Shown in pieces: positions 10,338 to 21,590 of a stretch of DNA of 64,000 nucleotides (within the stretch, counting starts at the first letter, position 1; each line of letters opens with the position of its first letter). Made by a program: the position numbers and the translations under genes. Source of the stretch: Helianthus annuus (taxonomy: Eukaryota; Streptophyta; Magnoliopsida; Asterales; Asteraceae); assembly GCF_002127325.2 (NCBI RefSeq), contig NC_035437.2, positions 116,831,363 through 116,895,362 of the forward strand, written 5' to 3'. A model generated the notes under the pieces. That model was not told where the DNA came from. It was given only the letters and a program-made list of their open reading frames with translations, and searched no databases.

Positions 10338-12055
10338 GTGTTTCCTTTGAGAAGACAAACACATACAACGTCATCAACACCTAATTTTGAATTAGGTGAA
10401 AGCTCATCTACACCAGTTGATGAGTTAGTTCATGATAAGACACATGAACGACCTGAGGTTGAAGAAGGTGATCGTAGGCGAAGCAAAAGGCCAAGGGTTG
10501 AAAAATCCTTCGGTCCAGACTTCGTTAGCTATATGGTTGAGGGCGAGCCCAATACATATCGCGAAGCAGTTTCCTCTTCAGAAGGACCTCAATGGAAAGA
10601 AGCAATAAAGAACGAAGTTGATTCTATATTGCAAAATCATACTTGGGAGTTAGTAGATCTTTCCCCTGGTTGCAAACCACTTGGATAGCGTTGGATATTC
10701 AAAAGGAAGATGAAAACTGGTGGAAGTATTGATAAATACAAGCCTAGGTTGGTGATTAAAGGATTTAGACAAAAGGAAGGTCTAGATTACTTCGATACCT
10801 ACTCGCATGTGACGCGCATAACCTCAATTAGATTTGTTCTTGCTATAGCGGCGTTAAGAAATTTGAAAGTTCACCAAATGGATGTTAAAACCGCATTTCT
10901 AAATGGCGATTTAGAAGAAGAGATTTACATGGAGCAACCTGAAGGTTTCTCCGCCCCAGGTCAAGAGGGTAAAGTATGTAAACTCATCAAGTCTTTGTAT
11001 GGCTTGAAGCAAGCGCCAAAACAATGGCACCAAAAGTCTGATCATGTCATGATTGACAATGGTTTCAAAATAAATGAGTGCGACAAATGTGTTTATTTCA
11101 AAGACACAAATGAAGGTTATGTGATCTTTTGCCTTTATGTAGATGATATGCTTATCATTGGGAGTAATGATAAGATGATCAAAGCTACTAAAAGCATGTT
11201 GAAAGCGATATTTGACATGAAAGACATGGGTTTAGCAGATGTAATTCTTGGAGTAAAGATCATAAGAACCCAAGATGGTCTTGTGTTAAGTCAATCTCAC
11301 TATGTGGATAAATTCTTGAAAAACTCAACTCGGGAGATACGAGTGTAGCTCGAACTCCAGTTGATATCTCCCAACATCTCAAGAAAAATAAAGGAGATGG
11401 AGTTGCTCAGTTAGAGTACTCAAGAATTATTGGCAGTCTAATGTATCTAATGACATGTACTAGACCCGACTTGGCTTACGCGGTGAGTAGACTAAGTAGA
11501 TACACCAACAATCCGTGCGCGGATCATTGGAAAGCTATCACGAGGGTGCTTAGATACATAAGATACACAAGAGATTATGGACTGCATTATACCCGACAAC
11601 CAGCAGTGATCGAAGGATACAATGATGCTAACTGGATATCGGATAATAAAGATTCCAAATCAACAAGTGGTTACGTGTTTACACTTAGAGGAGCTGCTAT
11701 TGCTTGGAAGTCTTCTAAGCAAACGGTCATAGCAAGATCCACAATGGAATCCAAATTTATCACCTTGGATAAGTCAGGAGAGGAGGCGGAATGGCTACGT
11801 CAATTCGTGGAATATATTCCAAGATGGCCAAAGCCTTTGCCAGCCATATGTATACATTGTGATAGCCAATCAGCGATTGGTAGAGCTCAAAGCTTGATGT
11901 ACAATGGCATATCAAGGCACATGCGACGTAGATATAACACGGTACGACAACTACTCTCAACGGGTGTTATCTCAATTGATTATGTGAGATCAAAGGATAA
12001 CATTGCGGACCCGTTTACAAAAGGCTTAAGCAGAGAGTTAGTTGAAACGTCGTGA
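10338..12055 (+). pseudogene. copia reverse transcriptase-RNase H, frameshifted
   Basis: 10338-10688 holds the linker and RT start (PQWKEAIKNEVDSI), stopped by a TAG. 10710-11348 holds the RT core, with YKPRLVIKGF, HQMDVKTAFLNGDLEEEIYM and the catalytic CLYVDDMLIIG. A frameshift near 11325 precedes RNase H at 11441-12055 ([43 protein letters not shown]). It ends at TGA (12053-12055). RT and RNase H copy the genomic RNA into cDNA. The catalytic YVDD is intact, but the stop and frameshift prevent a single polyprotein. Confidence 0.88.
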
Positions 12056-12701
12056 AGAGGAATGAGACTAAAGCCCGTGAAATAGGAATATGAGGGAAAC
12101 CTAACTTAGTTGACTAGAGATCCCAATATCTAAGTTCAATAGAACAACTTAATCATATTACCAAAACGGAGTCACTATGGGGGAGTACCCCAAAACAAAA
12201 ATAAAAGAGAGTTATATACTTCATAGTCCATTCCAATCAGTGACATTGAAGTGAGGCTAAGCATATTAAAGTTAACGATTTCGGGAAATCAAATAACCAT
12301 GATGCTTTTGGTGATTCATGGGAATCACCTATGTGAGAGAGAAGTATGGTCGCTTCGAATGGCTTTGTGGGGTGCGCAATCCTAGAGCTCTCGCAGAACC
12401 AAGCTAGTGTTCCAGGACCATAATAGGACACGACAATGAGGGGTTGGCCAAACCAGGGAGAGTATTGTGTGAAGTGTATTGTCGTTTACACAAATGGGGG
12501 TATGTTCAAGGACATCGCATCTACAAACCGCTAGTAAGCTAAGTATGCTTCACAAAAGAAGGTTCAAAGGTAACAACCTACCTATCTTGCAATACTTAAC
12601 TGTCGATGTTTATCGTTGAAAAGTGTAAGGAAAGATCGATTTCCATACATGTGGGGGATTGTTGGAAATTTGATGAAAATAGCATATTTCATGTGGGGGA
12701 T
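12056..12701 (+). other. copia 3' untranslated region and polypurine tract
   Basis: Non-coding sequence between RNase H and the 3' LTR, ending in the polypurine tract CATGTGGGGGAT (12690-12701). About 41 bp covering the tract and LTR start (12650-12690) is duplicated in tandem, giving a second TGTGGGGGATTGTTGG just upstream. Confidence 0.65.
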
Positions 12702-14103
12702 TGTTGGAAAAATTGATGAAAATAGCATTTTTTCACAAATATAGGAAAATGATTTTTCCTTATTTTGGACCAGAAATGAATATAAGAAAATCAGTGGGTT
12801 TTATATATTAATTTGTGGGTTTGTGTTCTATGTTGGAAGAGCTTCGCAACGAACTAAACCACGTCCAAAACGGAGCTAAGATGAATGAGATATCGATGCT
12901 CAAAGTTGGGTGTTTTAAACATTGAATGCTGAAACAAAAGGGAAAGTTGCACCTTGTCCCACATAGGAGGAAAGAGGAGGAAAGATGAAACTTAAATGGG
13001 TATTTAAGTGGGAACTCTCCATCCTTATTTTTTCATGGAAGCACACACTAAGTGTACTCGCGAAGGGTGCGGAGCACCCTAACTCGCATCGCACTCGCAC
13101 ACGCGGGCTGCAAGGAACATGTGGTTGAAGTGGCGTGCAAGTTCGAGGCGCGAGTACACGTGCCATGAAGGCGCGCGGTTGCGCGCATGGAGCATGGGCC
13201 CTGTTATGACGTGCGCGGCGCACCAGAGTGAGCCAATATGGCGCGACTGTGTGGCGTGCTCGTATAGGCAATGTTGCAGAAATCGGCCTAGGCAGCCGAT
13301 TAAACGGCGCCTAGGCGCTAGTCGGTGGGTTACTGCCTAAATTTAAGCTAGGCGGTCAAAAACATCGGTTATGGTCAAAATCGGTCAAAGTCAGTAAAAG
13401 TCGGACAAAATCGGTAAAAATCGGTTAAAATCGGACTAATCGGGCCCATGTTTTTTGACCCAAAAAACCCAATTTTTGAAACCTGCCCCATGGTTTAAAG
13501 CCCAAATTTTAGTTATAAACCTATTTTAACATTTAAGTTTAGGTATTTTAACATTTAACCCCTTCTATCTTTCACTAGTTTACATATGGTTCCTAAACTT
13601 TCAAATTTATTAATAAAAGGTATAAAGTTATCTCCTAAACTTGTAAATTTATTAATAAAAAGTATAAATTTATCTATATATATAAAAATTTGTAAAATTA
13701 TACTTAAAAAGTCTAATCCGATTAATCCCTAGGCGGTACCTCACCGCCCGACTAGCGCCTAGCGCCTTCTACAACATTGCGTATAGGCTCACATGTGACG
13801 TGGCACATGCACGCAAGCGCGCATGGACCTGAGCTAGTATGGCGCACGCGCGCATGGCAGTGAGCCAAAAAGGCGCACGCGCGCAGGAGCGTGCAGACTT
13901 GCGCGCTCACAGAAGCTTCCAGCAGTTAATGTCAGTGCAGTTACACTTCAGCATTCGAAACTGACAAAGTCAATGCTTTTGACTGTGAATTAAATGACGA
14001 ATTAAAGTGCATTGAAGACGTTCAATGCAAGTTAATTCACTCATTTAATTCATTTTTAAGTTTCTTCAAGACCTGCAAGTATAAATAAGGGTGCTACCCT
14101 ACT

Positions 14104-14139
<36 letters not shown>

Positions 14140-14474
14140 ACCAGCAACACAACAACAAATTCAACTTTCTCTCTACAACTTTCTGATCTTCTCCTGCATT
14201 TTTCAAGGTAGCCTTCGGGTTGTAGGCCAATTCCGGCAGTACTTCTGCTCTGGCCGTTGTACCCGGGAAACAAAAAGAGTACTCTTGGGAGACTCGGAAT
14301 TTGTTTTAAGGGAAGCGTGTTGAACACGTGTCTGAGTCTTTCTTCTTCTCCATTTCTTGTATTTTAATTTATTTCAGTTGTAATAGTACTGTTTTCCTAC
14401 TTTCTTATTTCTGTATTGTAATCATAATAATAAAATTTGTTTTATTTTATTTATTTATGCGAACGGTTCCTACA
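12702..14474 (+). repeat. 3' LTR of the copia element, with insertion
   Basis: This is homologous to the 5' LTR, but about 140 bp of GC-rich sequence is missing near 13105, a hAT-type MITE is inserted at 13269-13779, and an A-run of 33 (14106-14138) stands where the 5' LTR has eight. The inferred original length is close to 1.25 kb. It ends CCTACA at 14474. Confidence 0.85.
13269..13779. mobile_element. hAT-type MITE
   Basis: This 511-bp insertion in the 3' LTR is bounded by CGTATAGG on both sides (13261-13268 and 13780-13787), a perfect 8-bp TSD; the 5' LTR has an empty site at the matching position. The ends are inverted: CAATGTTGCAGAA at the left and TTCTACAACATTG at the right. Subterminal GGCGCCTAGGCGCTAGTCGG recurs inverted near the right end, and the left half has AAAATCGGT-type short repeats. 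The 8-bp TSD and terminal CA...TG fit a non-autonomous hAT element. Confidence 0.85.
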
Positions 14475-15114
14475 TGTTAAAACAAATTGGGTTTATAGTT
14501 TACATTTTCAAAATTTGGCCTAGTTTGGACAGTGAAAACCAAAACTTTTCATTTTTGAGTTGCAGTAGCCGTATTGTTTTAACATTTCAAAGGTGTAAAA
14601 ATTACGCTTTTGTATCAATAAATCAATTTACAAGAAGATTAAAAATGACTATTTGTTAGTAAACGAAGCTTTCATATATTAAGAATGTTATAAAATTGAT
14701 TGAATTTACAACTAAAAATAATTTTCTGAATAGGATACACCCATGTAATACAACTTTTGTTTAAGAGACAAATAAAGTAATAAATTTTGAGGCAAATAAA
14801 ATGAAAAAACTATGTATATTATATACTATATAAATATGCTATGTGGCCATCGACCATAGCTCAGTTGGGTGCCGACTCATATTTGACAAATCCTTGGTTT
14901 TATAAACAATGTTTTTGTTGGTTGTTTATGGAGTTGTAATCTAATTTTGGTTATGTAAACCAAAAAACGTTACATTGGTTTGTAACTCTTCAACTATTGG
15001 TATCGTTTGTTGTTTTAAATCATATTAGATGTTTGCTAACCGAATGCTTGAAAACCTTTCGTGTCATACCTGCCATACCTGGTGTTTCCGCCTTCAACGG
15101 GGTGTGACAACGCG
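14475..15114. other. A/T-rich spacer
   Basis: No gene is seen. A GGGGTGTGACAA phrase at 15098-15110 resembles the end of an Asteraceae-type LTR but has no visible partner here. Confidence 0.35.
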
Positions 15115-15500
15115 AATTATGTAGCGACTATGTCTATCGAAGATTATAACTTCGTATATTTTTCTTGATAGAAAGGAAAGTAAAATAAAAATCCAATTCT
15201 ATCCATCATGGCTTTTGATTTACAAAGTGTCCAAGCTTCTACGGTAGCTTTGGAATCCGTCTTTTCTCTCAGTGGCAAGGTTTTGTCGATACGGGAAATA
15301 AGACACACTCTTGAATTGATAGTGATGTGCCTTTTCCCTAAAAGATCATTGATGTGGTTGAGCGTATACAAGACAAGACAAACCGTGAAGATGAAATACT
15401 ACTTGAAGCTAGAGTGCTCAAGGAAGAAGTGGAAGATGGACCATCTTTGGGCATATCCGATGAAGAACTCATCGAAGATGCGGCGGTTCGTAAAAACTAA
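15115..15500 (+). pseudogene. hAT transposase C-terminal (dimerisation) relic
   Basis: In one frame the sequence reads NPILSIMAFDLQSVQAST then VALESVFSLSGKVLSIR. This is the hAT dimerisation block (usual form YPILSxMARDILSVQASTVASESAFSxSGRV). It is preceded by EDYNFVYFS, two stops where tryptophans normally stand, and KGK. After a frameshift it continues DVVERIQDKTNREDEILLEA to TAA at 15498-15500. The zinc finger and catalytic core are absent. hAT transposases cut and paste TIR elements; this fragment is inactive. Neighbouring terminal sequence to 15820 supports a degraded hAT element. Confidence 0.8.
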
Positions 15501-15599
15501 AGTTGTAATGAAAGTATGTCTTTTATTTTAATATTAACAATCAATAAATATTTTTTTAGTGTCATTGATGTTATGTTTGTTTTCTTTTATGTTAAAAAA

Positions 15600-15820
15600 A
15601 GTTAAATAATTCTGGGTAGGATTAACTATCCTGTTATACCCTGTTTTGGGTAGGATCCAGTCCGTACACTATCCTAACCGAGTATATTGGGTATGAGTTT
15701 AAATTCTCGAACCCGGGTACGGTTCCTACCCGGTTCCTTGGAATACCTGGGACTGGTTAAACCTTATTGGGCCTTACCCGGTTCCGGGTAGGGCCCAATA
15801 CCCGTTTTGTGCACCTTTAC
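15600..15820. mobile_element. hAT element subterminal region and right end
   Basis: The sequence has repeated CCCGGTT/GGGTA words (ACCCGGGTACGG, CCCGGTTCCGGGTAGGGCC) and finishes CCCGTTTTGTGCACCTTTAC. The reverse complement of that end, GTAAAGGTGCACAAAACGGG, resembles hAT terminal repeats. It lies just downstream of the transposase relic. No left terminus or TSD was found, so the exact end is uncertain. Confidence 0.5.
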
Positions 15821-16349
15821 ACATGCCGCTGATCAGAATGGCTGGATTTTTGGCCGATCTTGTAGGTGAATAATGGGGAGAACATTTAGGAACCGTGATA
15901 TTGTTTAGGGTGAAACGAAGAAATAGAGGCTTATATCGGATCCAAATAACAAAACAGGTTCAATAACCCGTGAATGTATAATAACCTGGTTTTAATTGTG
16001 TATATGTTTGATTAGAATGCAATGTGTCATAAAAATGTCTTTGTTTATTAGAATAAAATATATATATACAACCCTTTTGTTTTATTTAACTTATATGTTT
16101 ATTTAATCAATTGGGGGTAGTTTGGTTTTTACAAGAACTTAACCAAAAAATTTAACGTCCATCCATGATAAAAGTTACCATAGTTCCAAAACTCATACCA
16201 CCATAAGCACTTATGTATTTGTGGACTAATGTTGCAATTTGAGTAAACATATACCATTCGAATAATTAACTCTTTTGTCAATCATCACTATGTATTTATT
16301 TCAAGTTTTATTTATATTATAAGAGATAAAATTAATATTTAATTGTCCT
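15821..16349. other. A/T-rich spacer
   Basis: No coding, repeat or terminal signals were seen. Confidence 0.4.
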
Positions 16350-17940
16350 TTATTCTTCTGGGTCGCACCACTTGATAAGAAAACTATGAACGCTCTCGTG
16401 GATAAACACCCGTGCATGCCCCCTCCGACCATGCCCGCTTTCCTTCCGTCAGAACCTCACCTTGTAGCGGAGAATGACAGTGTGCTTGGGTGTATCAAAT
16501 CCTTCCCTAAAGGGACGTCATGTGGGAGAGATGGTTTGAGGGCTCAACATCTTTTGGACGCCCTTTGTGAGGAAGGGTCCGCGATTGCGGTTAGTCTTCT
16601 CAAGGCGATTTCAGTTGTGGTTAACTTATTTTTACAAGGGGATGTCCGAAGAGTTTGGCGGAGTTTGTTTCATCTGCTCCTCTTACGCCCCTTCTCAAGC
16701 TCGATAATGGGATTAGGCCTATTGCAGTGGGTTCGATTTGGAGGAGAGTGGTCTCCAAGGTAGCGATGAAGGGGGTGGGGAAGGATATGGCCAAATATCT
16801 TGGCAACTTTCAGTTTGGGGTCGGGGTTCCAACGGGGTTGAGGCGGTTCTTCATAGTGCGAACAAGCTCTTAAATGTGCTCCATCGAGATGGGTCGTTGG
16901 CTATGCTTACCGTCGGTTTCTCGAATGTCTTTAACCTTGTGGATAGAACTGCTCTTTTAAATGAGGTAAGGAGAATGTGTCCATCCATCTCTGCTTGGGT
17001 TGATTTTTATACGGGCAACCAACTAGGCTTTATGTGGGGAATGATTATATTTGGTCTTCCACGGGGGTTCAGCAGGGGGATCCTTTAGGGCCTCTCCTTT
17101 TTGCCCTTGTTCTCCGAATCAGAGATCGTTGCAAGCTTTTTTTTTTCACGCCTGGTACCTGGATGATGGGACCCTTATTGGAGATGCTACTCAGGTTGCC
17201 AAGGCTTTAGACATCATTAGAGAGGAGGGCCCCTCCTTGGGCCTCCTTCTCAACATTAAAAAAAACTGAAGTTTTTTGGCCTACATGCGACGGGGTGAAG
17301 ACTCAAGAGAGTTTATTTCCGTTGGAGATTGGTAGGCCGATACACGGTGGAAACTCTTGGGTGGTGCTGTTAGTATAGATGGGGAATTTATTAGTGGTTT
17401 GGCCCTCAAAAGAGCCAAATGTGCTGTTGAGCTGATGGGATGCCTCAAATGCCTTCGGGACCCTCAGAGCGAACTCCTCATGCTTCGTTCGTGTAGGGGG
17501 GTTGCTAAACTGCTGTTTGGGCTTAGGACGTGTCAGCCTTCTTATGTCGGGGAAGCCATCTTTATTTTTGACAAGGGGCTTTGGAATGCGATCGAGGACA
17601 TTGTTGTTTGTGGGGGTGCCTTTTTCGGGGACCTACAATGGAGGTTAGCTTCCCTCCCGACCCGTTTTGGGAGGCTTGGGATTTGCTCAGCTGAGGATGC
17701 CTCTTCATACGCTTTGTGGCTTCAAGGGCCCAATCTTGGGTTCTTCAAGACCACATCCTTCGTGAATGTGGTGGTGGGCTGTTGGATTCTGATTACAAGG
17801 GTGCGTTGGACAATCTGCATAGTTCTCTTCCCGATCTTGATCTTGGCGGTTTCTACATTAAAGACACCGCCCCATTAAAGCCTAAAAATTCTGGCGAATG
17901 TCTTATATGGCGAAATCGTCAAGACAGTTGAAGAGAAGTT
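16350..17940 (+). pseudogene. Non-LTR-type reverse transcriptase, decayed
   Basis: Across at least four frame changes the sequence reads VLGCIKSFPKGTSCGRDGL (RT motif 1 region), LTPLLKLDNGIRPIAVGS (motif 2), LGNFQFGVGVPTG, LAMLTVGFSNVFNLVDR (motif A; normally D-x-x-N-AFN-x-D), QQGDPLGPLLFALVL (motif B) and AWYLDDGTLIGD (motif C, YLDD), then GLLLNIKK. This is a reverse transcriptase of non-LTR type, 5'-truncated, with no N-terminal zinc fingers visible. Motif A has lost its first catalytic Asp (VGFSNVF). It continues into the endonuclease-like domain at 17974-18688. I recognise the family from plant genomes but know no established name for it. Confidence 0.75.
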
Positions 17941-17973
17941 TGTCTTGTCCCATCGGCAGCGAGCCGTGTTTGA

Positions 17974-18688
17974 GTGTTTGTGAGCCCCCATGCTCAGGAT
18001 TTCCAGTCTGTTGTTCCTATCGAAGGTTTAGGGCAATGTATGTCGGCTATTGAATACCGGGCTATCCTCAAGTACCGACTGATGATACCCCTTTTACCGG
18101 TTGATGACCCGTGTCCAGTATGTCAGAAGTGTTGCTTGGATTCTTTTGGGGAGCATGCAGTCAATTGTAAAGAATTACCGGGCTTTAAATATCGACATGA
18201 TTTAGTTCGAGATGTGTTTTATGATGTCCTTAAGTGGGCAGCAATCTCGGCAAAAAAGAAAGCTTAAGTGAACTTCTTGACCGATCCTTTAGAAGGGTAT
18301 CTACCCTACGGCCCACTGACATTCTTGTTTTTGGATGGGAAGGAGGGAAACACGCGTGTGTCGATTTGACAGGTGTCTCCCCCCTCGTTGGGCTAAGGGA
18401 CCACGGGTTTGTGCGGGACAGGAGATAATCAAGGCAGTGGCGGGCAAAGTAGCTAATCACGAAAAAGCTTGCACCGAGAATTAGCACGTGTTCGTCCCGT
18501 TCGCTTTCGATACCTTTGGCGCTCTCGCCCCTGACGCAATGCGGTTCCTCAAGCGGGTTCAGCAAGTGGTAAGCAGTAACACCGCGCATGTTAAGGGGCA
18601 TAATTTTGTGTTTAGTAGGGTAGGGTTTGCTATTCAGAAGGGGGTAGCGGCGCAACTTGTTGCTCATCTACCTGCCATTAGTCTGTAA
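17974..18688 (+). pseudogene. Restriction-like (R2-type) endonuclease domain
   Basis: Downstream of the RT the frame holds CPVCQKCCLDSFGEHAVNCK, a C-x2-C...H-x4-C knuckle, then KYRHDLVRD. After a frameshift near 18265 comes LRPTDILVFGWEGGKHACVD followed by LTG, a PD-(D/E)XK-like arrangement (PTD then an Asp pair after a hydrophobic strand), then GLRDHGFV. After a stop at 18481 comes HVFVPFAFDTFGALAPDA and RVGFAIQKGVAAQLVAHLPA, ending TAA 18686-18688. The knuckle followed by a restriction-like nuclease after the RT is the R2-clade layout. In R2 this nuclease nicks target DNA for target-primed reverse transcription. The assignment to R2 is inference from layout. Confidence 0.65.
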
Positions 18689-18699
18689 TCATCTCTGTT

Positions 18700-18906
18700 T
18701 TAAATGATAACAATTAAATTTTTTAATAAAAAAAGAAACATTAATTGTCATTTCAAAAGCGGTGTATTTTTATATAATAAAAATCACAATTTAAGATGGT
18801 GTTTTAATTGTAAAAATACATTAATTGTCATGCTAAAGTATTTTTACATAACAAAAAGTCACAAATTAAGATAGTGTTTTTAATTGTAAAAATACATTAA
18901 TTGTCA
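18700..18906. repeat. A/T-rich tandem repeat, host of nested insertions
   Basis: An approximately 80-bp unit (AAAAATACATTAATTGTCAT, A-rich spacer, GTATTTTTACATAACAAAAA, then CACAAATTAAGATAGTGTTT) repeats two to three times here. It resumes at 20098-20119 and again at 36663-36790 (TGGTGTTTTAATTT, AAATACATTAAATGTCATTT). The three pieces read as one array split by two TIR elements. Confidence 0.7.
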
Positions 18907-18916
18907 TTCTAAAAAG

Positions 18917-19768
18917 TCCAATTGGATTTTAACACCTCAAACTTTGAAGAATTGGCCGATAACACCCGCAATTAACACTTTAATCGGTGACACCCCAAAC
19001 TTTTAGTTTTGTTTGTCATTTCACCACTCAGTTAAAAAATGATTAAATGAGTTATTCTTCCATCCTAGCTGGCATCCTACGTGGACTATTTTTGCAGATG
19101 AGGCACATTCATGGTATCAAACTTTGAAGACCACACACTCAACACTTTTCAGAGAATATTTGCATCCCTTGCTGTGCTAGCCTTCAACCCCACTATGGTG
19201 ATGATTCTAGATCTTTTCATGGTTGTTTTGTCCACCATATATTTATCACAAATTTCCATTTTTGATAGATTCGAGTTCCCCCAAATATCATTGTTTTTTT
19301 ACAAATTTAATTGCAATCACATATCTCAAATATAAATTCCTTGAAAAAGTTCCACGGATCAAACATCCATAACGGAATCGCTTTAAAAAGACTTGTTTAG
19401 TTCTCAAATAGTTGGGTAATTTTGTTTATCAAGGTTACAAACTAATTAACAGATCCGAAATCAGTTCAAAATTTTCCACTGATCAAACGTCGAGATCTGA
19501 ACTCGGCGTGGTGGCTCGGTGGTTGTTGTTGGACGATTGGAAGTCACTTACAGACCTGAAACTAGAGTTACTTTTTTGTGGGTTTCCTGCGTTTTGTTTT
19601 TGTTCGATTGGAAGTCACTTAGAAAAGATTGAGTGGGTGTGGTGGTTACCAGGATGATTTGGGTAGAAAGGGTGTAAGGAGGATTGAGTTGGTGTGGTGC
19701 TATACAGAGGGTTGATTGGGGTTAAGGAGGTTGGGGCGGTGTGGTGGTGGAGAGAGGTAGAGAGCTGT

Positions 19769-19799
<31 letters not shown>

Positions 19800-19805
19800 G
19801 TAGCC

Positions 19806-19844
<39 letters not shown>

Positions 19845-20087
19845 ATCCATTTATGGTACTTTAACCGAAGAAGAACATGGGTTTTATACCATGAATGTGC
19901 CACATATGTAAAAATAGTCCACGTAGGATGCCAGCTAGGATGGAACACTAACTCAGTTATTCATTTTTTAACTGAGTGGTGAAATGACAAACAAAATTAA
20001 AAGTTTGGGGTGTCACAGATCAAAGTGTTAGTTGCGGGTGTTATGAGCCAAATCTTCAAAGTTTAAGGTGTTAAAATCCAATTGGCC
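18917..20087. mobile_element. MULE-like non-autonomous TIR element
   Basis: The element is bounded by a perfect 10-bp TSD, TTCTAAAAAG (18907-18916 and 20088-20097). Its first ~190 bp (TCCAATTGGATTTTAACACC, then CTCAGTTAAAAAATGA, CCTAGCTGGCATCCTACGTG) is the inverted complement of its last ~190 bp. Long TIRs and a 9-11-bp TSD fit Mutator-like elements. The interior has no transposase; it holds GTGGTGTGG-type sequence and two microsatellites. Confidence 0.8.
19769..19840. repeat. (GA)n and (TA)n microsatellites
   Basis: A GA-repeat (19769-19799, one interruption) is followed after a short spacer by about 16 TA units (19808-19840), inside the MULE-like element. The short open frames across it are artefacts. 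Confidence 0.9.
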
Positions 20088-20119
20088 TTCTAAAAAGGTG
20101 TAATTTTACATAATAAAAA

Positions 20120-20430
20120 GAGTAAATTACTATTTTGGCTTTTAAGGTTTAGTCACTTGTGATAAAAAAGGAACTTTTTGACATATGAGACCCCGAGATT
20201 GGATTTTGTAACGGTTATGGCCCCTAACACTAACTCTGTTACTTTTTTCTGTTAAATGTAAGGGTATTTTAGTACTTTTATGTCTCGGGAGGTCCTATTT
20301 AGGGAAATTATAAAGTTTCTTTAATATTTAAGGGGCTACTTATCTAATTAATCAAATTAACAAAAACCAAACCACAATCTCATTGGTTATTCTCTATAAA
20401 ATAAGTTTTTTATCTGTATATATTAATTTT
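20120..20430 (+). repeat. Left TIR of the large MULE-like element
   Basis: Shared words with the inverted right TIR include TAAGGGTATTTTAGTACT, CCAAACCACAATCTCA and AAATTATAAAGTTTCTTT. The two arms carry several substitutions, so the element is not recent. Confidence 0.75.
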
Positions 20431-20865
20431 TTTTACATTTTATTGTTATTTTGTTTTTATTATTTTCTTATTTTTACGATTATTAGTTGCTTAAGCTCAT
20501 TTAAAATATATAGGGGTAAATACGTCTTTCTTTAAACAACATCTTTTTATAAACATCTTTTTATGATCGTTCGTTTTTCAAACTTCATTTTAAGTCATTC
20601 ATCCTCTTTTAATATATCGTGTTAAATCTCTCATTCGTTTAAAAACGTTCGTTTGTTCAAAACTTGTTAATTTTTAAACATTTTGTTTAGTGAATCGAGC
20701 GCCTTTTTAAATCAATCATTTTTTACTTCTCTTTAAAGCTTTCGTTTTTTATGAATATCTTTATTAAAATGTTCATTTTTTAAACTGTTCGTTTGTTTAA
20801 AATTGTTCATTTTTAAATTCATTTATTTCTAAAATCACTCATCTTTTTTGTTATAGTTTTTCTTA

Positions 20866-21318
20866 GGGGGTGTTTGGGGTTGAGTTTTGAAAATAGATTA
20901 TGTGTTTTGAATAATCATAATCAGATAATTAGCTGTAACAAAACGTGCTGCAGAAAGATAGTGTTTGGATTTGATTATGTTGTTTGGTATCACAATAATT
21001 AGATAATCAACATTGTTTGGATTTGATTATGTTGTTTGATATCACAATAATCAGATAATCAACTATTTGAGTGTTTGGCAAGTATATATATTTTAAAAAA
21101 ATAAATAAGTGAAAACGTAAAAAATCAGTTTTTAGATTATCACGTTTTCCTGCAGCAAGGGGTGACCTACTTATGGATTATCACGTTTTGAACTCTACAA
21201 AACGTAAAAAATCACTTTTTATTAATTTTTTTTACCAAACACTCAAAATAGATTTTTGCGATTTCAAAACACAATAATCAAATAATCAGGTTGAAAACGC
21301 AATCCCAAACATCCCCCC
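20866..21318. mobile_element. PIF/Harbinger (Tourist-like) MITE
   Basis: This 453-bp element is flanked by TTA on both sides (20863-20865 and 21319-21321). Termini GGGGGTGTTTGGGGTTG and, inverted, GGGGGGATGTTTGGGATTG match, with further inner complementarity (AAAACACA, ATAATCA words). A TTA TSD with GGG-x-TGTTTGG ends is typical of Tourist/Harbinger MITEs. An internal ~55-bp block (TGTTTGGATTTGATTATGTT) is duplicated in tandem. Confidence 0.85.
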
Positions 21319-21590
21319 TTATTATCATTTTCAAAATTGAAAATAGGAACCAAGAACAACTAATAAGAAAAGCTATAACAAAAAATGAGTGATTCTAAAA
21401 ATTGAAGGAATTTAAAAATGAACAATTTTAAAGAAACGAATGGTTTAAAAAATGAACGATATAAGAAAGACATTTATAAAAAGTGAAAGGTTTAAAGAGA
21501 AGTAAAAGATAATCAATTTAAAAAAGCGATTGATTTTACTAAATAAAATGTTTAAAAAGTAACAAGTTTTGAACAAACGAACGATTTAAA

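Larger units (their letters stand above)
7160..14474 (+). mobile_element. Ty1/copia LTR retrotransposon, decayed
   Basis: Two related LTRs (7160-8469 and 12702-14474, TGTTGGAAA...GGTTCCTACA) flank a plus-strand region coding in order for gag, protease, integrase, reverse transcriptase and RNase H. Integrase before RT is the copia order. Flanks GGTTA and TGTTA are a near-match TSD. The coding region holds nonsense codons and frameshifts in gag, after integrase and between RT and RNase H. The expected tRNA-Met primer site is missing after the 5' LTR: the interior starts ATCTTAAAAC and enters gag midway, so the leader and gag N-terminus appear deleted. The LTRs differ by large indels. It is an old, inactive copy. 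Confidence 0.9.

Noticed and set aside
14840..14900. tRNA-like phrase around AGCTCAGTTGGG
   Set aside because: No paired acceptor, anticodon or T arm could be placed; the phrase alone is insufficient.
18230..18667. 145-codon minus-strand frame
   Set aside because: It is antisense to the recognisable endonuclease-like block and lacks any family.
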